A program made the position numbers and the translations under genes. Positions 1-10,773 of a stretch of 64,000 nucleotides of DNA are shown here, piece after piece. The stretch spans positions 1 through 64,000 of the forward strand of contig JAKSZP010014935.1 in assembly GCA_022478985.1 (NCBI GenBank), given 5' to 3'. Positions within the stretch are counted from its first letter, which is position 1. The number at the start of each line of letters is the position of its first letter. A model generated the notes under the pieces. That model saw only the letters and a program-made list of their open reading frames with translations. It had not been told where the DNA came from and made no database searches. The DNA is from Massospora cicadina (Eukaryota > Entomophthoromycota > Entomophthoromycetes > Entomophthorales > Entomophthoraceae).

Positions 1-122
1 GAATCACTGAGGGATGTATCACTTACATTAAGCAGAGTATCCATAATCCAATTGAAGAATAAAAACATGGATTGCAAATGCTAAAAAAATAGACTCGTAA
101 CATAAAAATAAGCCCTTGCATA
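1..122. other. Left flank, no gene seen
   Basis: AT-rich sequence outside gypsy A. Its last four bases, CATA at 119-122, recur at 7,211-7,214 on the other side of gypsy A and form the probable target-site duplication. Nothing else is recognisable. Confidence 0.5.
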
Positions 123-735
123 TTATTGGAATTTCATGAGAAATTCTATAAGCAAGTGCAATGAAGGCTATGAAATTATTAGTTCCATGGCTCTAGCAAA
201 AATCAACACAATTGCAACAAAGTTATTAGTTCCATTGCTCTAGTTGGTTCCAATTGGAAATTCAGAATCCTGTAAGCAAATAGACCAAAATTAAACTATA
301 TGAGATGAGAATTTAGGTACTTTATTAAATAAAGACTAGAGATATTTATAGGGAAAATATAGTAGTTCTTCACAAGGATTTCCTTGATCCACCCAAGGTA
401 AGATCTTTCCTACCAGAGGACCAATATTGTTGATTATCATTATTATTATGAACATTGTGATGATAATATCTAATAGAATTCTAGTTGGATACAATCAACC
501 TTCTTAACGAGGCCTAGCCCCTTCAAAATGATTAGTCATTTCAAGTTGCTTGGCCATCTCAAATTACTGAGTTTCTTTAGGTTAATTAAATTTAGGAAGT
601 CAATAACTCTGAAGTTTCTTTCTTTGGTCAAATTGAGAATCAGAAATATTAGGTTAAGATTTCTCCATCTTATTATCCTGGGATATTGAATCTCAATATA
701 GAGTATTTTTAGTCATCCTAGTTGTATCTCCAACA
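123..735 (-). repeat. Gypsy A 3' LTR
   Basis: Direct repeat of 6,599-7,210. On the minus strand it starts TGTTGGAGATAC (end at 735) and ends ...CCAATAA (123), so the 3' terminus lacks the usual CA. A purine tract (TTGAGGGGGGCAT on the minus strand, 736-748) lies directly upstream and primes plus-strand synthesis in such elements. Confidence 0.88.
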
Positions 736-1037
736 ATGCCCCCCTCAAGATCTTTCATAGGAGGCACATACTTGTGAAGAAACCTACTATACACTCTATT
801 GATAACAGTACCAGTATCAATAGAGGCAATGGAGTATTCAATACCCCTACAATATATAACATGGTAAGGACCAGCCCATAAGGGGTCCAGTTTATGAATT
901 CTTCCTCCCAGCCTATGGTGGTAGAAGAGTACAAGGTCTCATACTTGATATTCTGATAACGTAGGTCTACTAGCGTTGGTTCAGGTTCCTTCCTTCAAGG
1001 TGGTAGTGGCAAGAGAACTTGAAGCTAATACTTGTAA

Positions 1038-1790
1038 TCAGATTATTTTATCAGCCAGTCTCCTCATAGCTAAATCATTAGTTTGCGGGGTGGCCTCTTC
1101 AAGTATAGGTTGTACACTTGAATGGAGGATAGGTTCCCAACCATATAAAGCTTTAAACGGAGACATTCCAATAATATGATGGTAGCTAACTCTATAAGCT
1201 AATATTGCACTGGGTAAGTAAAGGTTCCACCTACTAGGATCATTGGAAGCCATCTTTCAAAGAATGGCTATAAGGGTACTGTTGGCTCTTTGATGGCACC
1301 ATTAGTGGAAGGATTATATGAGGACATGAATGACTGGTAGGTACCCATTAATTTGGTAAGCTCAGCTATCACCTGAGATATGAAATTGGTCCCATTATCT
1401 GATAACAGGACTTAAAGGCTGCTATACCTGGTGAAAACTTGTTTAAAAAGGAAAGATACCATAGCCTTGGTGGTGACCATGGAGACTGAAATAGCTTCAA
1501 TCCAATTTAGAAAAATGATCAATAGCTAATAGAATAAATTGATGTCCATAGGTGGCCGTAGGGAGAGGACCTACCACATCAATACTCACATTAGAGAAGG
1601 GTTCAGAAGGTCCTATAATTTGGTGTTGGAACATTGGGTTTTCTCCACGTTGTTGTTGGCATTTAAGGCACAACTCTAGCACATCATGTACAGATTACAG
1701 AGCATGTTATCCCAGTAACAATGATTCTTTAACCATTGGAGGGCCTTAGCGACAGCTCCATGACCTACAGTTTGGTGGGCCTCCATGATA
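1038..1790 (-). pseudogene. Gypsy A integrase (broken)
   Basis: Retroviral-type integrase that would insert the cDNA into the genome. The zinc-binding end is seen as CLKCQQQRGENP, followed by the catalytic core start EPFSNVSIDVVGPLP (1,497-1,682) with the first catalytic Asp. The C-terminal part of the core reads PSRWNLYLPSAILAYRVSYH (1,038-1,253). Frameshifts separate the pieces, and the middle (about 1,260-1,490) is only partly readable. It lies between RNase H and the 3' LTR, as expected. It cannot be functional. Confidence 0.82.
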
Positions 1791-1829
1791 GTGTCAGTCC
1801 TCACAGAAGGCCAAATAAAGGGCAACCAC

Positions 1830-2290
1830 TTAGATCTTAACTTTTGTATATTGACCTTCCTTGACCTGAGTGCCTTCAGTTAAGGATTGTAACTTTGAGA
1901 CAACATCCTTAGATTCACGGAACCAGAGCTCAGGTCTACCAATCAGGTCATAAATACAATCCTTTTCTGCAGAGAATAGCATTAAGATAGGCAATTGAGA
2001 AAGGCCATCAGCGCTTTGATGTATAGCCCCAGTGCAATGTTGAATGGTAAAATCATAATTTTGGAGCTTTAACGCCCATCTGGCTAAGCGCCCATCAGGA
2101 TCCTTCATTTGTTGCAACCACTTCAGGGAAGCATGATCTGTTACAATAGTGAAATGCTTGCCATATAGATAGGGGCGGAAATGCTTGATAGCGGCCAAAA
2201 CAGCGAGGCATTCTCTCTCAGTAAAGCTATAATTGCGTTTGGCCTTAGACAGGGTTTTACTATAGTACATGATGGGGTGATTGACCAGAT
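1830..2290 (-). pseudogene. Gypsy A RNase H
   Basis: Ribonuclease H domain that degrades the RNA template during reverse transcription. The Ty3-type sequence is clear: YYSKTLSKAKRNYSFTEREC, then FTIVTDHASLKWLQQ and GRLARWALKLQNYDF, ending in the tether HQSADGLSQLP. The catalytic Glu (TERE) and Asp (VTDHAS) are kept. The first catalytic Asp lies upstream, beyond a frame break near 2,290. The ORF of 146 codons is among the better preserved parts of gypsy A. Confidence 0.88.
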
Positions 2291-2295
2291 TGGTA

Positions 2296-3187
2296 TCATG
2301 TGAGCCAGAATGGCTCCAATAGCAATATCACTAGCATCGTAAATAGAATAAAGGGTTTAGAAAAGTAAGGATGGGATAAGATAGGTGCACTCATTAGGGC
2401 TTGGTGCAACAGATAGAAGAATTGTTGCTGGGAGTCTTCCCATACAAAAGGAACTTCTTTATGCAATAAATAAACTAAAGGCTCTGCAATCTCCGCAAAA
2501 TGGGGGATGAAGTGTTGGTAATAACTGACCATTCCTAAAAATACTTGGATATTGCGCAAGCTTTTGAGAGCAGGCATGTCCAAAATATTTTGTACCTTAT
2601 TAGATAAGGGTAAAATACCCTCACGGTTACCCTTATGCCCTAAAAATTCCATCTCAGTCTTAAAAAAGAACACTTATAATGGTTTAAGCTTAAGAGAAGC
2701 ACGACGCAGTCAGCCAAAAACTTCATTCAAATGAGCCAAATGCTCGTTAAAAGTGCGTGAAAAAACAGTAACATCATCTAGATAAACTAAAACACACAAA
2801 AGCTTCAAATCCCCAAATAAGCCATCCATGGCTCGTTGAAACGTAGCAGGGGGCATTGCAAAGCCCCTGCGGCATATGAGTAAGCTCAAATAGCCCCTCA
2901 CTAGAGATCAAAGCACATTTTTGACGGTCTTCTGGGAAAGATCAAACTTGCCAATAACTGCTTGCAAGGTCTATAGCTGAGAAATATTGGGACCCAGACA
3001 ATAGCCTCAAGGAATTATCTATACAAGGTAAAGGATAAGAATCCTTCTGAGTAGCACTATTAAGTTGATAATAGTCCATAACTACTCGGTGGCCCCCATC
3101 TTTCTTCCAGATGAGTAGTAGAGGGGAAGCCCAGGGACTTTTAGAAGGCGTTAATAGTCCAGCATTGAGAAGTTGCTTCAGCTCCAC
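2296..3187 (-). pseudogene. Gypsy A reverse transcriptase
   Basis: RNA-dependent DNA polymerase of the element. In order: SPWASPLLLIWKKDGGHRVV with DYYQLN and FSAIDLASSYWQV (2,942-3,187), the catalytic YLDDVTVFSRTFNEH box (2,710-2,901), and the thumb/connection LGMVSYYQHFIPHFAEIAEP (2,296-2,673). These three blocks sit in different frames, separated by indels near 2,690 and 2,930. The active-site YLDD is intact, but the frame is broken at least twice. Confidence 0.9.
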
Positions 3188-3232
3188 TGAGACCTGAGCC
3201 TCCTCGACTTTGGATTTGTGATATAGTTGAGC

Positions 3233-4418
3233 TCAAATAGGGGGAGTATCCCCAGTTTTCACCTGATGCTGTACCTCTTCCATTAGGTCAAAATCTCCAG
3301 GACCTTGAGCAAAGATATCTACGTATTCTTCAATCTGAGCCTCAGCCTCAGGCTGTTGTTCTGAAGTGAGTAAATCCCCGAAATTCGACGTCAATTCTGG
3401 CAATGATAGGGGGATCTTCCAGTCCAAATTTGCGTAGATCTCCACATCCCGAGATGGACAATAAGTCACTCACAGGAGTAGGCCTCACATAGATGATGGG
3501 ATTATTGTGATTCAATCGCATTGGTTGAGAAGTGAGATTAGCCAATAGAACCAAAACAGTTCCATCATAGGCAGGATCAAGTATGCCAGGGCAAGGTAAA
3601 GCCTCCAAATGAGAAGGATTTAGGTTACCAAAGATCTCTAACACATGATCACTGGGTACAAATACTTGACCTCCTGTATCAATGATGACTTGAGCTTTAG
3701 GGGGAATGGTAATTGGAGAGGGAGAATATAGCGGCATTCCCTTGGTGGCACAAACTAATGGAGGTGGAAGTATAGTCCTTGGACCCAGGATTTGGTATTT
3801 GAGATGTGAGATATAAGTGGGGTATTGCAGTAAGCAGACACGTCGCTTAAGTTTGCCTTTGGTATTGGGAACATCATGCAGAATTGAAGGTACCCAGTAC
3901 CCAATTAAAGATAGGTATTTGTCCTTAAGTCTGATGATTGCATCAAAATTGGTGAGAAATCTAGTTCCCAAGAGCAGATTGTAGCAGTTGTTATCCAATA
4001 CCACTGCAGGGGTGGACACAACCAGCTTACCAAAGCACATCGGAAGAGAGGAATAGGCTCCTATAGATTTAGTGTGGGAAGGTCAAGCAGTTCCATAATC
4101 TTGGGAATGGTTCAAGTCTGGCGCCAATTTGATCTTCTTCATAAGTTTGGACGAGATTACATTGATGGGTAATTCCATATTAGTGATAGCCAAAACTTTT
4201 ACATTATGCATGATGACTTCCACCTGGGTCACATCAGAGCCAAAGTTTGGGATAGAAAACACTGAGGGATTAATTGATGGAATAGAATTAGAAGTAGAAG
4301 AAGAAGCATAAGAAGAAATAGTGTCTTTGTTAGATAATTCATCAGGGATATCAAGCTCACTAGGAGCGGATACCACATAACAATTGGTAGAAGAATCAAA
4401 AGCTTTCAACTGAGGCAC
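3233..4418 (-). pseudogene. Gypsy A protease and PR-RT linker
   Basis: Retropepsin region followed by a linker. The active-site area reads VLAITNMELPINVISSKLM (4,083-4,418), where gypsy C, D and E have D-(T/I)-G-A-P-V-N. The catalytic DTG has therefore become NME and the protease is dead. A 230-codon ORF follows (3,348-4,040) with the conserved VVLDNNCYNLLLGTRFL and a linker; the same linker occurs in gypsy B, C and D (VAYLHLIP-type). The start of RT (DIFAQGPGDFDL) is at 3,233-3,469. Confidence 0.8.
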
Positions 4419-4449
4419 CTGAGGTGGTCAGCACAGGGAGCCTCATGCC

Positions 4450-6542
4450 CTATGCTGACTCCTCTTTTTTCGACTCCTTTGCCTGTTTTTTCCAACATTG
4501 AGACACCACATGACCCACGAGACCACAATAAGTACATGGCTCCTTCTTCACCTTGGATTTAGGTTTAGTTGGCATCGCATGGATGTGAGAATGTGGGTTA
4601 CTAGAGGAGGTCAGATGTAAAACCCCATTAGGGATTTCCATAAGTGCTTCCTTAATGTCGATAATGGAGTTGAAGTTTCGTTTTAGGGACTTCAGATGTA
4701 ATAATAACCGAGTGCAAGAAGCGAACGCACTCATTATGGCTGATATAGCATCATCAACGGTAATTCAGTTGCAAGTGGCAAGAGTTTGGGCCTCATGGTA
4801 GAATCGTATTTTGAAATCCTGGACAGACTCTCCTCATTTGATTTGAATATTCATAAATGCCTGCTTTTGGTTGGAGAGGATTTGGTCGCTCCCAAATTCC
4901 TTGATGAGGGCAGTTTTCACTTGAGCCCAAGTAGTACAAACCTTTAGATGAGGAACCATGATTTCTTGTGCAAACTGACTTAAACAAAAGGTGATGTGGC
5001 GGACCTTCTGCTGATCAGTAGCTCCATCCATGGCTCTTTCATATACGAAAAGGAAAGAATGAATGCTACCTTCACCCAGTTCAAACTTATCTTTGAAGGT
5101 AGGTTTGAAGAGGGTGGGTTCCGTGTTCAAAACGTGTACACCTGATACCGTGATAGGTCCAGCCTCAGAGGGTTCAGACTCTGTAAAATGGGCTTGAGGA
5201 GGAACTTGATCAACCTGTTGTCTTAAGTGGTTCACGTCATCTTGTAGATTTTGTACCCATTGGTTGAGATGGTCATTTGTAGGCGCTCAGGTTAAGTTGG
5301 TAATTGTAGACAACATCTCATTTTTGCTTGGTCTCAAGTACTTCAAATTTAGCAGCCAACCACTCAATGGATGCTGTTAAAGAGGCAAACCGGGTTTCTT
5401 GAGTAGCTTGATTTACATTGCATAGCCAATGTGCTTTATCAACACCATCCATTAAATTGATTAAAGGAGTAGTTTAGATCAGTTGGAAGACCTTCCAAGG
5501 ATAGAAAACACCCTTGAGCTATTGCTCGGATTTGGGTTTCTAATGCTTGTACTTGAGATACTAAGAGCATGGAAGGTTCAGAATTGGATGTTGGAAGTGA
5601 GGAGCCTGGGGGACCTGGAGGTCCCAGGGGTCCTTACTACCCATCCCTTCCTGAAGGACCCGGATAACCTTGTTGACCCATTGGACCAGGAGGACCACGT
5701 TCCCCTGGTAGTCCTGGAGTTACCAATGGAGAACTAGGTGGGCCTGGAGGTCCTTAAGGACCAGCAGGGCTAGATTCACCTGCTCAAATTGTATCCACAA
5801 CTCAGATCAGTTGTTGCAGGAGCACGTCAAGTTTCTTGATGCAGTCATCATTTTGGGCTTGCAATATTCCCAACTGTCTCATAACCTCAGCTTTGAGGTT
5901 AGAGATTTGGTTTTGCATGGGGGTAGCAGCATCACTAACTTGTTGTGAGATTTCTTGGCCGATGTAGGCCACAACACCATTGTCAATTCTCACCAATTGG
6001 TTATGAAGTTCATTGATCTCTCTTCTATTATTGCGAATTGCTTCCTGATTATCCCATCCCAAAGTTGGATGCTGTATCATAGAAAGAGGATAGTTGAGAG
6101 TGAAATTGTTGTGCCAGAGTCAACTGGCATTAAATCTCAAGGTGATGCAACCCCAAGATCTGGAGTACATGGTATATAGCAGGATGTAAGTAATGCTGGA
6201 GGTACTGTCAGTTCTAGCCACACCAACATTGGTAGGCTGTAACACCACTCGATTGTATAAACTCATCATATTGTCAGCAACTTTAGATGCTTGGTCGCGA
6301 TTTGGATGAGCACCAGGCTGGATAGCCCCTCTTATCAAAACTTTGACTGGTTCCTCTACATTAGCGGCTTGAATCTGATAATTAGTTTGGTCAGGGCCCT
6401 CAAGGGCTAAGTCCATAGAATCTTGAAATTGAATATGGCTGATATTAGCTGAAGGCAAATCTTGCCAGTTTGAGTGTACCCATTGGGAGATACTCATAGA
6501 TTCCTCATAAGTGGGACTTGCTTCGCTAGATGAATTCATCAT
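4450..6542 (-). pseudogene. Gypsy A Gag, long form with coiled coils, collagen-like tract, capsid and CCHC
   Basis: Structural polyprotein. Order from the N terminus: a 140-residue unrecognised domain starting MMNSSSEASP (6,120-6,542); a coiled-coil segment (5,802-6,080, e.g. EINELHNQLVRIDNGVV); a Gly-X-Y tract (about 5,598-5,782); a second heptad-like segment LVSQVQALETQIRAIAQ (about 5,500-5,560); a capsid-like domain (4,740-5,235, KVRHITFCLSQFAQEIMVPH); and a CCHC knuckle CTYCGLVGHVVSQC (about 4,490-4,545). Stops and frame changes occur between blocks. Roughly 700 codons is long for a Ty3/gypsy Gag. Confidence 0.75.
5598..5782 (-). pseudogene. Collagen-like Gly-X-Y tract inside gypsy A Gag
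   Basis: On the minus strand one frame reads GESSPAGP, stop, GPPGPPSSPLVT, then GLP GER GPP GPM GQQ GYP GPS GRD G, two stops, and GPL GPP GPP G. About a dozen consecutive triplets keep Gly at every third position, with Pro-rich X and Y. Gly-X-Y repeats form collagen triple helices. Coiled coils, common trimerisers, lie on both sides. The stops show that it is decayed. The base repeat itself (GGTCCTCCTGG-like) could mimic this by chance, but the varied X/Y residues (ER, PM, QQ, YP, RD) argue for a real coding past. Confidence 0.7.
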
Positions 6543-6581
6543 TGTGAAAGTATGTTTTCACCAGGTAGCCTCAGAAGCAGA

Positions 6582-6598
6582 CCTGGCAGGGAGCACCA
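6582..6598 (-). other. Gypsy A primer-binding site
   Basis: Immediately after the 5' LTR the minus strand reads TGGTGCTCCCTGCCAGG. The same TGGTGCTC start follows the 5' LTR of gypsy D and E, and with one change gypsy C. It begins with TGG, complementary to a tRNA CCA end. Confidence 0.75.
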
Positions 6599-7210
6599 TT
6601 ATTGGAATTTTGTGAGAAATTCTATAAGCAGGTGCAACAAAGGCTACAAAATTATTAGTTTTGTGGCTCTAGCGAAGATTGACACAATTGCAACAAAGTT
6701 ATTAGTTCCATTGCTATAGTTGGTTCCAATTGGAAATACAGAATCCGGTAGCAAATAAACCAATTTTTAAACTACGCAAGATGAGAATTTAGGTACTTTA
6801 TTAATTAAAGACTAGAGATATTTATAGGGAAAATGTAGTGGTTCTTTGCAAGGATTTCCTTGATCCACCCAAGGTAAGATCTTTCCTACCAGAGGACTGA
6901 TATTGTTTATTATCATTATTATTATAATAATCATGATGATCATATCTAATAGAATTCTTGTTGGATGTGATCGACCTTCTTAAAGAGGCCTAGCCCCTTC
7001 AAAATGATTAGTCGTTTTGAGTTGCTTGGCCATCTCAAATTACTGAGTTTCTTTGAGTTGATTAAATTTAGGAGGTCAATAAATCTGAAGAGTCTTTCTT
7101 CAGTCAAATTGAGAATCAGAAATATTAGGTTTAGATTTCTCCATCTCTTTTTCCAAGATATTGAATATTGATCTAGAGTATTTTTGGTTGTCCTAGTTAT
7201 ATCTCCAACA
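6599..7210 (-). repeat. Gypsy A 5' LTR
   Basis: Direct repeat of 123-735, differing by scattered substitutions. Transcription of the element would start here on the minus strand. Its outer end is at 7,210 (minus strand TGTTGGAG). Confidence 0.88.
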
Positions 7211-8450
7211 CATATCAAAAGCTATTCAACCCATCAAGCCCCTTAGCCCTGGATAGTCTGATTGTTGAATGATTAACTGGGTTAGAACAATTGTTGGAAA
7301 CATAATTGATTGAAAACAATTCTGGCTACATATAAAATTAACTTGTCTATTATAGGTTCAATTATTAATTAATGAGATTATCTTAACTGTAAGTAAAATG
7401 GGGCGTAGTGGCCTTATAATTCCACTTATTGTTTAACTTGATTGCTATCATTGGGGGCCTCTCACATTATATCAAAACTAGATTTAGTGTTGATAAGATT
7501 ACCATCAAACTAAATTCTAATTGATGGTTTTAATGACATAGGCGATACACCTTAATAGTTCAAAAGATTGGCAGCTTTGCATTTCCAAGATATATAAGAG
7601 GATATGCTACTTTAAAGCTATTCCCTTATACCATAATAAATTCAACCACCAAGATGGAGTTGGGGGTACAGCTGAGAGCCTCATATGTGAAGAGCCCCAT
7701 AAACCTCGCTACAAGCCACTAGTTATTTGTAGTGCAAGGAGAGAAATTATGGGCAAAGATGACACTAGAATTTGTGTAGCCTTATTTAAAGCAATGTATT
7801 TGGCAGAAAAAATCAATTTTGTAGTTCAGTTTTGCTTTATTAATTTATAAAATCTTCTAATATTAATATTCTTCATTGCATCATATCTAATAACTTTACT
7901 ATATTGATCAGGGAGATCCTTGTTAAAATTTTACTAGGGTATACTTTTTTAAATGTTCTTAAACTGATGTTCTATTTAGTTAGGTGCGATTACCATTTAA
8001 ACCTTGGTTTGATGGTTTTAGATTCCATAGTTTAAGTTTTAAGTTGGTCTTTGATCTAATTATCATTATAGTTAACTTGATGGCCAGGCTTTCATAGGCT
8101 ATTGACCTGATCGCCAATAACTTTCTCTTACCAAGCTCTCTGCACAATAACCACAACTTTTGTATATTCAGATAGAAGCTCCAACCTGATACCCTATGAT
8201 GCTACGTTCAACATTTAATAAGCTTTTGTTATGGTCTGCCAGTTACCAAAACTTAGTTGATTTGTAGATGGGCATCTGATTGTCATTAATCCATATAAAT
8301 CCCTTAATTTCCCTTGGATAAAGAAGCTTAGTTATTTTTCCATCTGGTAGTTTGTATTTTTTAACCATTCAAAGGTTTTAGGCAACGATCACCTATATTT
8401 TAACACAGGTGATATCTTCTGCCAAAACTTTCCTGGCTCAGAATGCACTT

Positions 8451-8466
8451 CCTGTCTTAAGACAGG
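8451..8466. repeat. Perfect 16-bp palindrome
   Basis: CCTGTCTTAAGACAGG is its own reverse complement. It sits in a gene-free stretch, 162 bp from another perfect palindrome. Confidence 0.9.
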
Positions 8467-8628
8467 AGGCGTTATATAGTAAAATTATTTAACCCCCTAT
8501 GAACCTGCGCAATCACCGCTTTACAACAATCTAGGTGTGGTTAGATATAGTTTAAGCTGTACAAAAAATAAAGCCTTCTGCCATAAATTACTGGCATTTA
8601 TATTGAAAGGCACCAACTGTTGGTAAAT

Positions 8629-8646
8629 TGTCTATTATAATAGACA
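8629..8646. repeat. Perfect 18-bp palindrome
   Basis: TGTCTATTATAATAGACA is its own reverse complement. It could be a relic of transposon ends or a dimeric protein site; the sequence alone does not decide. Confidence 0.9.
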
Positions 8647-9030
8647 GCTGTAACTCCACTTTTTATCAGGTTAATAAAAAACCAGATCATTGGATGAAGC
8701 AAGATATTTACCCCTGAGCCTTAATTTTCAGTACTTATGATCAAGGGTATTCATTTTAGCTGCAAACGCAATTGAGTAATCAAGCTCAGCTTTCCCTGGC
8801 TAAAAGTCAAAGAAGTTAAAACTTTTACATTTTATTAAAAAGCTATTGAGCAAGTATATAGCTTATGGATGGACGTCAGTCTAAACTTTCTGTAACGCCT
8901 TATCTACCATCCCACTGTGTTATCATTGTGCATTTTGTCATCTAACTTTTAAAGATGACTAGGATAGTTGGATTACATAAGTGATTGACTAGACTAGCCT
9001 AAATCAATACTGTGAGTGAAGCAAAATAAT

Positions 9031-9210
9031 TGCAAGCTCTAAACTTACCCCCTGCACCTCAACTGAGAAGAGCATCCATTCAGAACTAATAAGGGGCAAA
9101 GAAGTCTGCCTTCACACTCATCAACCTGGGCGATCTAGGCCACATGGTAGATGAGAGGTGGGTGACGGCCTAACCTTTAGATCATTCTATTACTGTAAGG
9201 AGAGTGTCAA
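9031..9210 (+). repeat. LTR-a, first 180 bp of a relic LTR
   Basis: Begins TGCAAGCTC at 9,031 and carries the conserved hairpin motif 87 bp in, the same spacing as in the LTR-1, LTR-2 and LTR-3 copies. It is cut at 9,211 by chromovirus 1. The last five bases, GTCAA, are that element's target duplication and recur at 27,336-27,340, where LTR-a sequence should resume. Confidence 0.55.
9118..9170 (+). other. Conserved LTR hairpin motif, copy a
   Basis: Core GGCCACATGGTAGATGAG followed by GTGGGTGAC. It belongs to the eight-copy family described at 26,273 and lies 87 bp from the start of LTR-a. Confidence 0.7.
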
Positions 9211-9296
9211 TGTAAATCCCAGGGAATGTCCCCTGTGTTGATCAGGCTCTTTTTCCATTCCCGAGTAAGAAGGTATCAAAGAGGGTGGCAGTACCC

Positions 9297-9348
9297 CTCA
9301 TTACCCAGGGCGACCTCACCCATGTGGTAGGCGAGCGATGAGTAACAG
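9297..9348 (+). other. Conserved LTR hairpin motif, copy b
   Basis: TTACCCAGGGCGACCTCACC, then CATGTGGTAG and ATGAGTAAC; 86 bp from the LTR start. The outer arms are still partly complementary. Confidence 0.8.
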
Positions 9349-9374
9349 ACCTCCCACTTTAGATCCCTCCCCCA

Positions 9375-9867
9375 GTGCCCACACTCACCTCAGAAGAACT
9401 ATTACATCTAATCAGGGAAATCTGCGCTGAGATCATCAAAATGAAATCAATCAGTCCAAAATTGAGTGGGAACAAGCCCAATGATCAGATCCCATATAGT
9501 CAGAAAGGAATGAAGGCTGATTCATTGGCTGGAATCGCTGAAAGTTTTGCTTTGCCAAACACCATGATTGTTAAAAATTAACCCCCTCCCAAAATCGTTG
9601 GGGATGATCCCCAATGTTCAGGTCGTAGCATCAGATACTATTGACAAGGGTTCGAAGCTCCCTTTCAACAAATTGGGTTTTGTGGCTGACACAACATTTT
9701 TGACCAAACAAATGGCCCAGCGACCAGGCATGGGCAGGTTGGGCATCTCAAACCCGTTCCCAACCAATTGGGACCACCCCTACATGGGGTGGCCTTGGAA
9801 AATTCCCGTTACTCATTGGGCTAGATGCTGTCATGCCAACCACCAGAAATGCAGTCTTGCTTTGTGA
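9375..9867 (+). pseudogene. LTR-encoded ORF, 5' LTR copy of chromovirus 1
   Basis: No known family recognised. A first reading frame (9,375-9,581) gives MPTLTSEELLHLIREICAEI and ends ...SFALPNTMIVKN. A second (9,568-9,867, shifted frame) gives MIPNVQVVASDTIDKG and the segment NPFPTNWDHPYMGWPW, then VTHWARCCHANH. Homologous protein segments recur in LTR-1 copies at 26,350 and 39,965, in LTR-2 (40,832) and in LTR-3 types (41,230; 54,457). In LTR-2 the part from LTSDKL to KQMLEQ is one frame, so the split here is probably a frameshift. No signal peptide or membrane segment is seen. About 165 codons remain. Confidence 0.6.
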
Positions 9868-10308
9868 AGGTGTTTGAGGTCAAACTGATATTGACTCAGC
9901 TTGCCACCAAAACCTTCAATGTCAGTTCCCAGTGAGATCATATGTCCCCATTCCAAAATAATTCGCTGGTTAGGTTGAACTTGAGGGACCTGATCCTAGC
10001 TTGTTTCCTCATCAATTGACTACTATTTAATCAGATGCATCACATTGAGAAAATTGTTAAGCCATTTTACTTTCTTTACATTCTATTATAAACATCTTCC
10101 AAAATTTAGTTTTTATGTTGAAAAATAAACTGCCTTTTCCACCAACACTCACATACCCTTCAGGGTTAACGGCTATATTCATCTGGTATTTTATTATGTG
10201 CCTATATGAGATTCTGGCTCACCAGCAGCTATTGGTGAGCCTCCTTTCCAGTTTCATATCCGTTGTACCAACATCAGTGCCTCTGGCATTCTGGTTTGCC
10301 GTTCAGGT

Positions 10309-10773
10309 TGTTAGATTTTGATGGTTGAAACAAAAATAAACCCTTTGAGAAAACCATCAATGCTGATAGATTACTCCCATTGATGGATCCTTTGATCCTT
10401 CCCAATTTATCTGCATAATCTGATAAATCAGATTCACCTCATAACCACTTTGATTGCATCTGAAGTAACCCAGTTATCATAGCTAACAATAGCTATGATA
10501 TAATCACAATATGGCTGATTATGGGTCCACTTGGGTGCAAAGTGGTCTCATGGCATTAACTAAATTGCACCTCCTAAATTAGTGCACTAATATTAATGCA
10601 CTAAGGCGAAATCTTGGGTTTGTTTAATGAAATCAATTTATTGAGCACTTAAAATAGATGTCCCAATTAAGGGCGTACTTAGTGCTATTGAGAGGCCTAC
10701 TGACATCCCGATTAGGGGTGTATCATCTTTATTGTTTATATATATTTTAATCCCATTTATTGTTATTCATTGA
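10309..10773 (+). repeat. Gypsy B 5' LTR, first part
   Basis: Aligns with 21,230-21,700 of the 3' LTR. It is broken by the LINE at 10,774 and continues at 16,035. The last 11 bases TTATTCATTGA are the LINE target duplication. Confidence 0.9.

Larger units (their letters stand above)
123..7210 (-). mobile_element. Gypsy A, full-length but decayed Ty3/gypsy retrotransposon
   Basis: Two LTR copies of about 612 bp (123-735 and 6,599-7,210) bracket, on the minus strand, a primer-binding site, Gag, protease, RT, RNase H, integrase and a purine tract. The order PR-RT-RNaseH-INT is that of Ty3/gypsy. The flanking 4-bp repeat CATA (119-122 and 7,211-7,214) supports one insertion event. All ORFs contain stops or frameshifts. 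The Gag half is unusually long for this type (4,450-6,542) and carries a collagen-like segment. Confidence 0.9.
7211..9030. other. 1.8 kb without a recognisable gene
   Basis: AT-rich, no ORF of note and no match to the retroelement domains elsewhere in the window. It holds two perfect palindromes, listed separately. It may be old, unrecognisable transposon sequence. Confidence 0.5.
9211..10308 (+). repeat. Chromovirus 1 5' LTR, first part (LTR-1 family)
   Basis: Matches 26,187 to about 27,275 nearly throughout. The missing last 57 bp are at 22,384-22,440, beyond the gypsy B insertion. It contains a hairpin motif at 9,297 and an LTR-encoded ORF at 9,375-9,867. Confidence 0.92.

Noticed and set aside
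5483..5737. 84-codon plus-strand ORF over the collagen-like region
   Set aside because: It is the antisense shadow of the Gly-X-Y tract; the minus frame fits Gag order, the plus frame fits nothing.
8451..8646. CRISPR-like or bacterial features
   Set aside because: No repeat-spacer array, no operons and no bacterial genes; the content is eukaryotic retroelements.
9118..9170. Hairpin motif as a tRNA gene or tRNA-derived SINE head
   Set aside because: The GTGGTAGATGAG core recalls a D-arm, but no T-arm or box B consensus follows at the right distance in any copy, and the motif sits at a fixed place inside LTRs.
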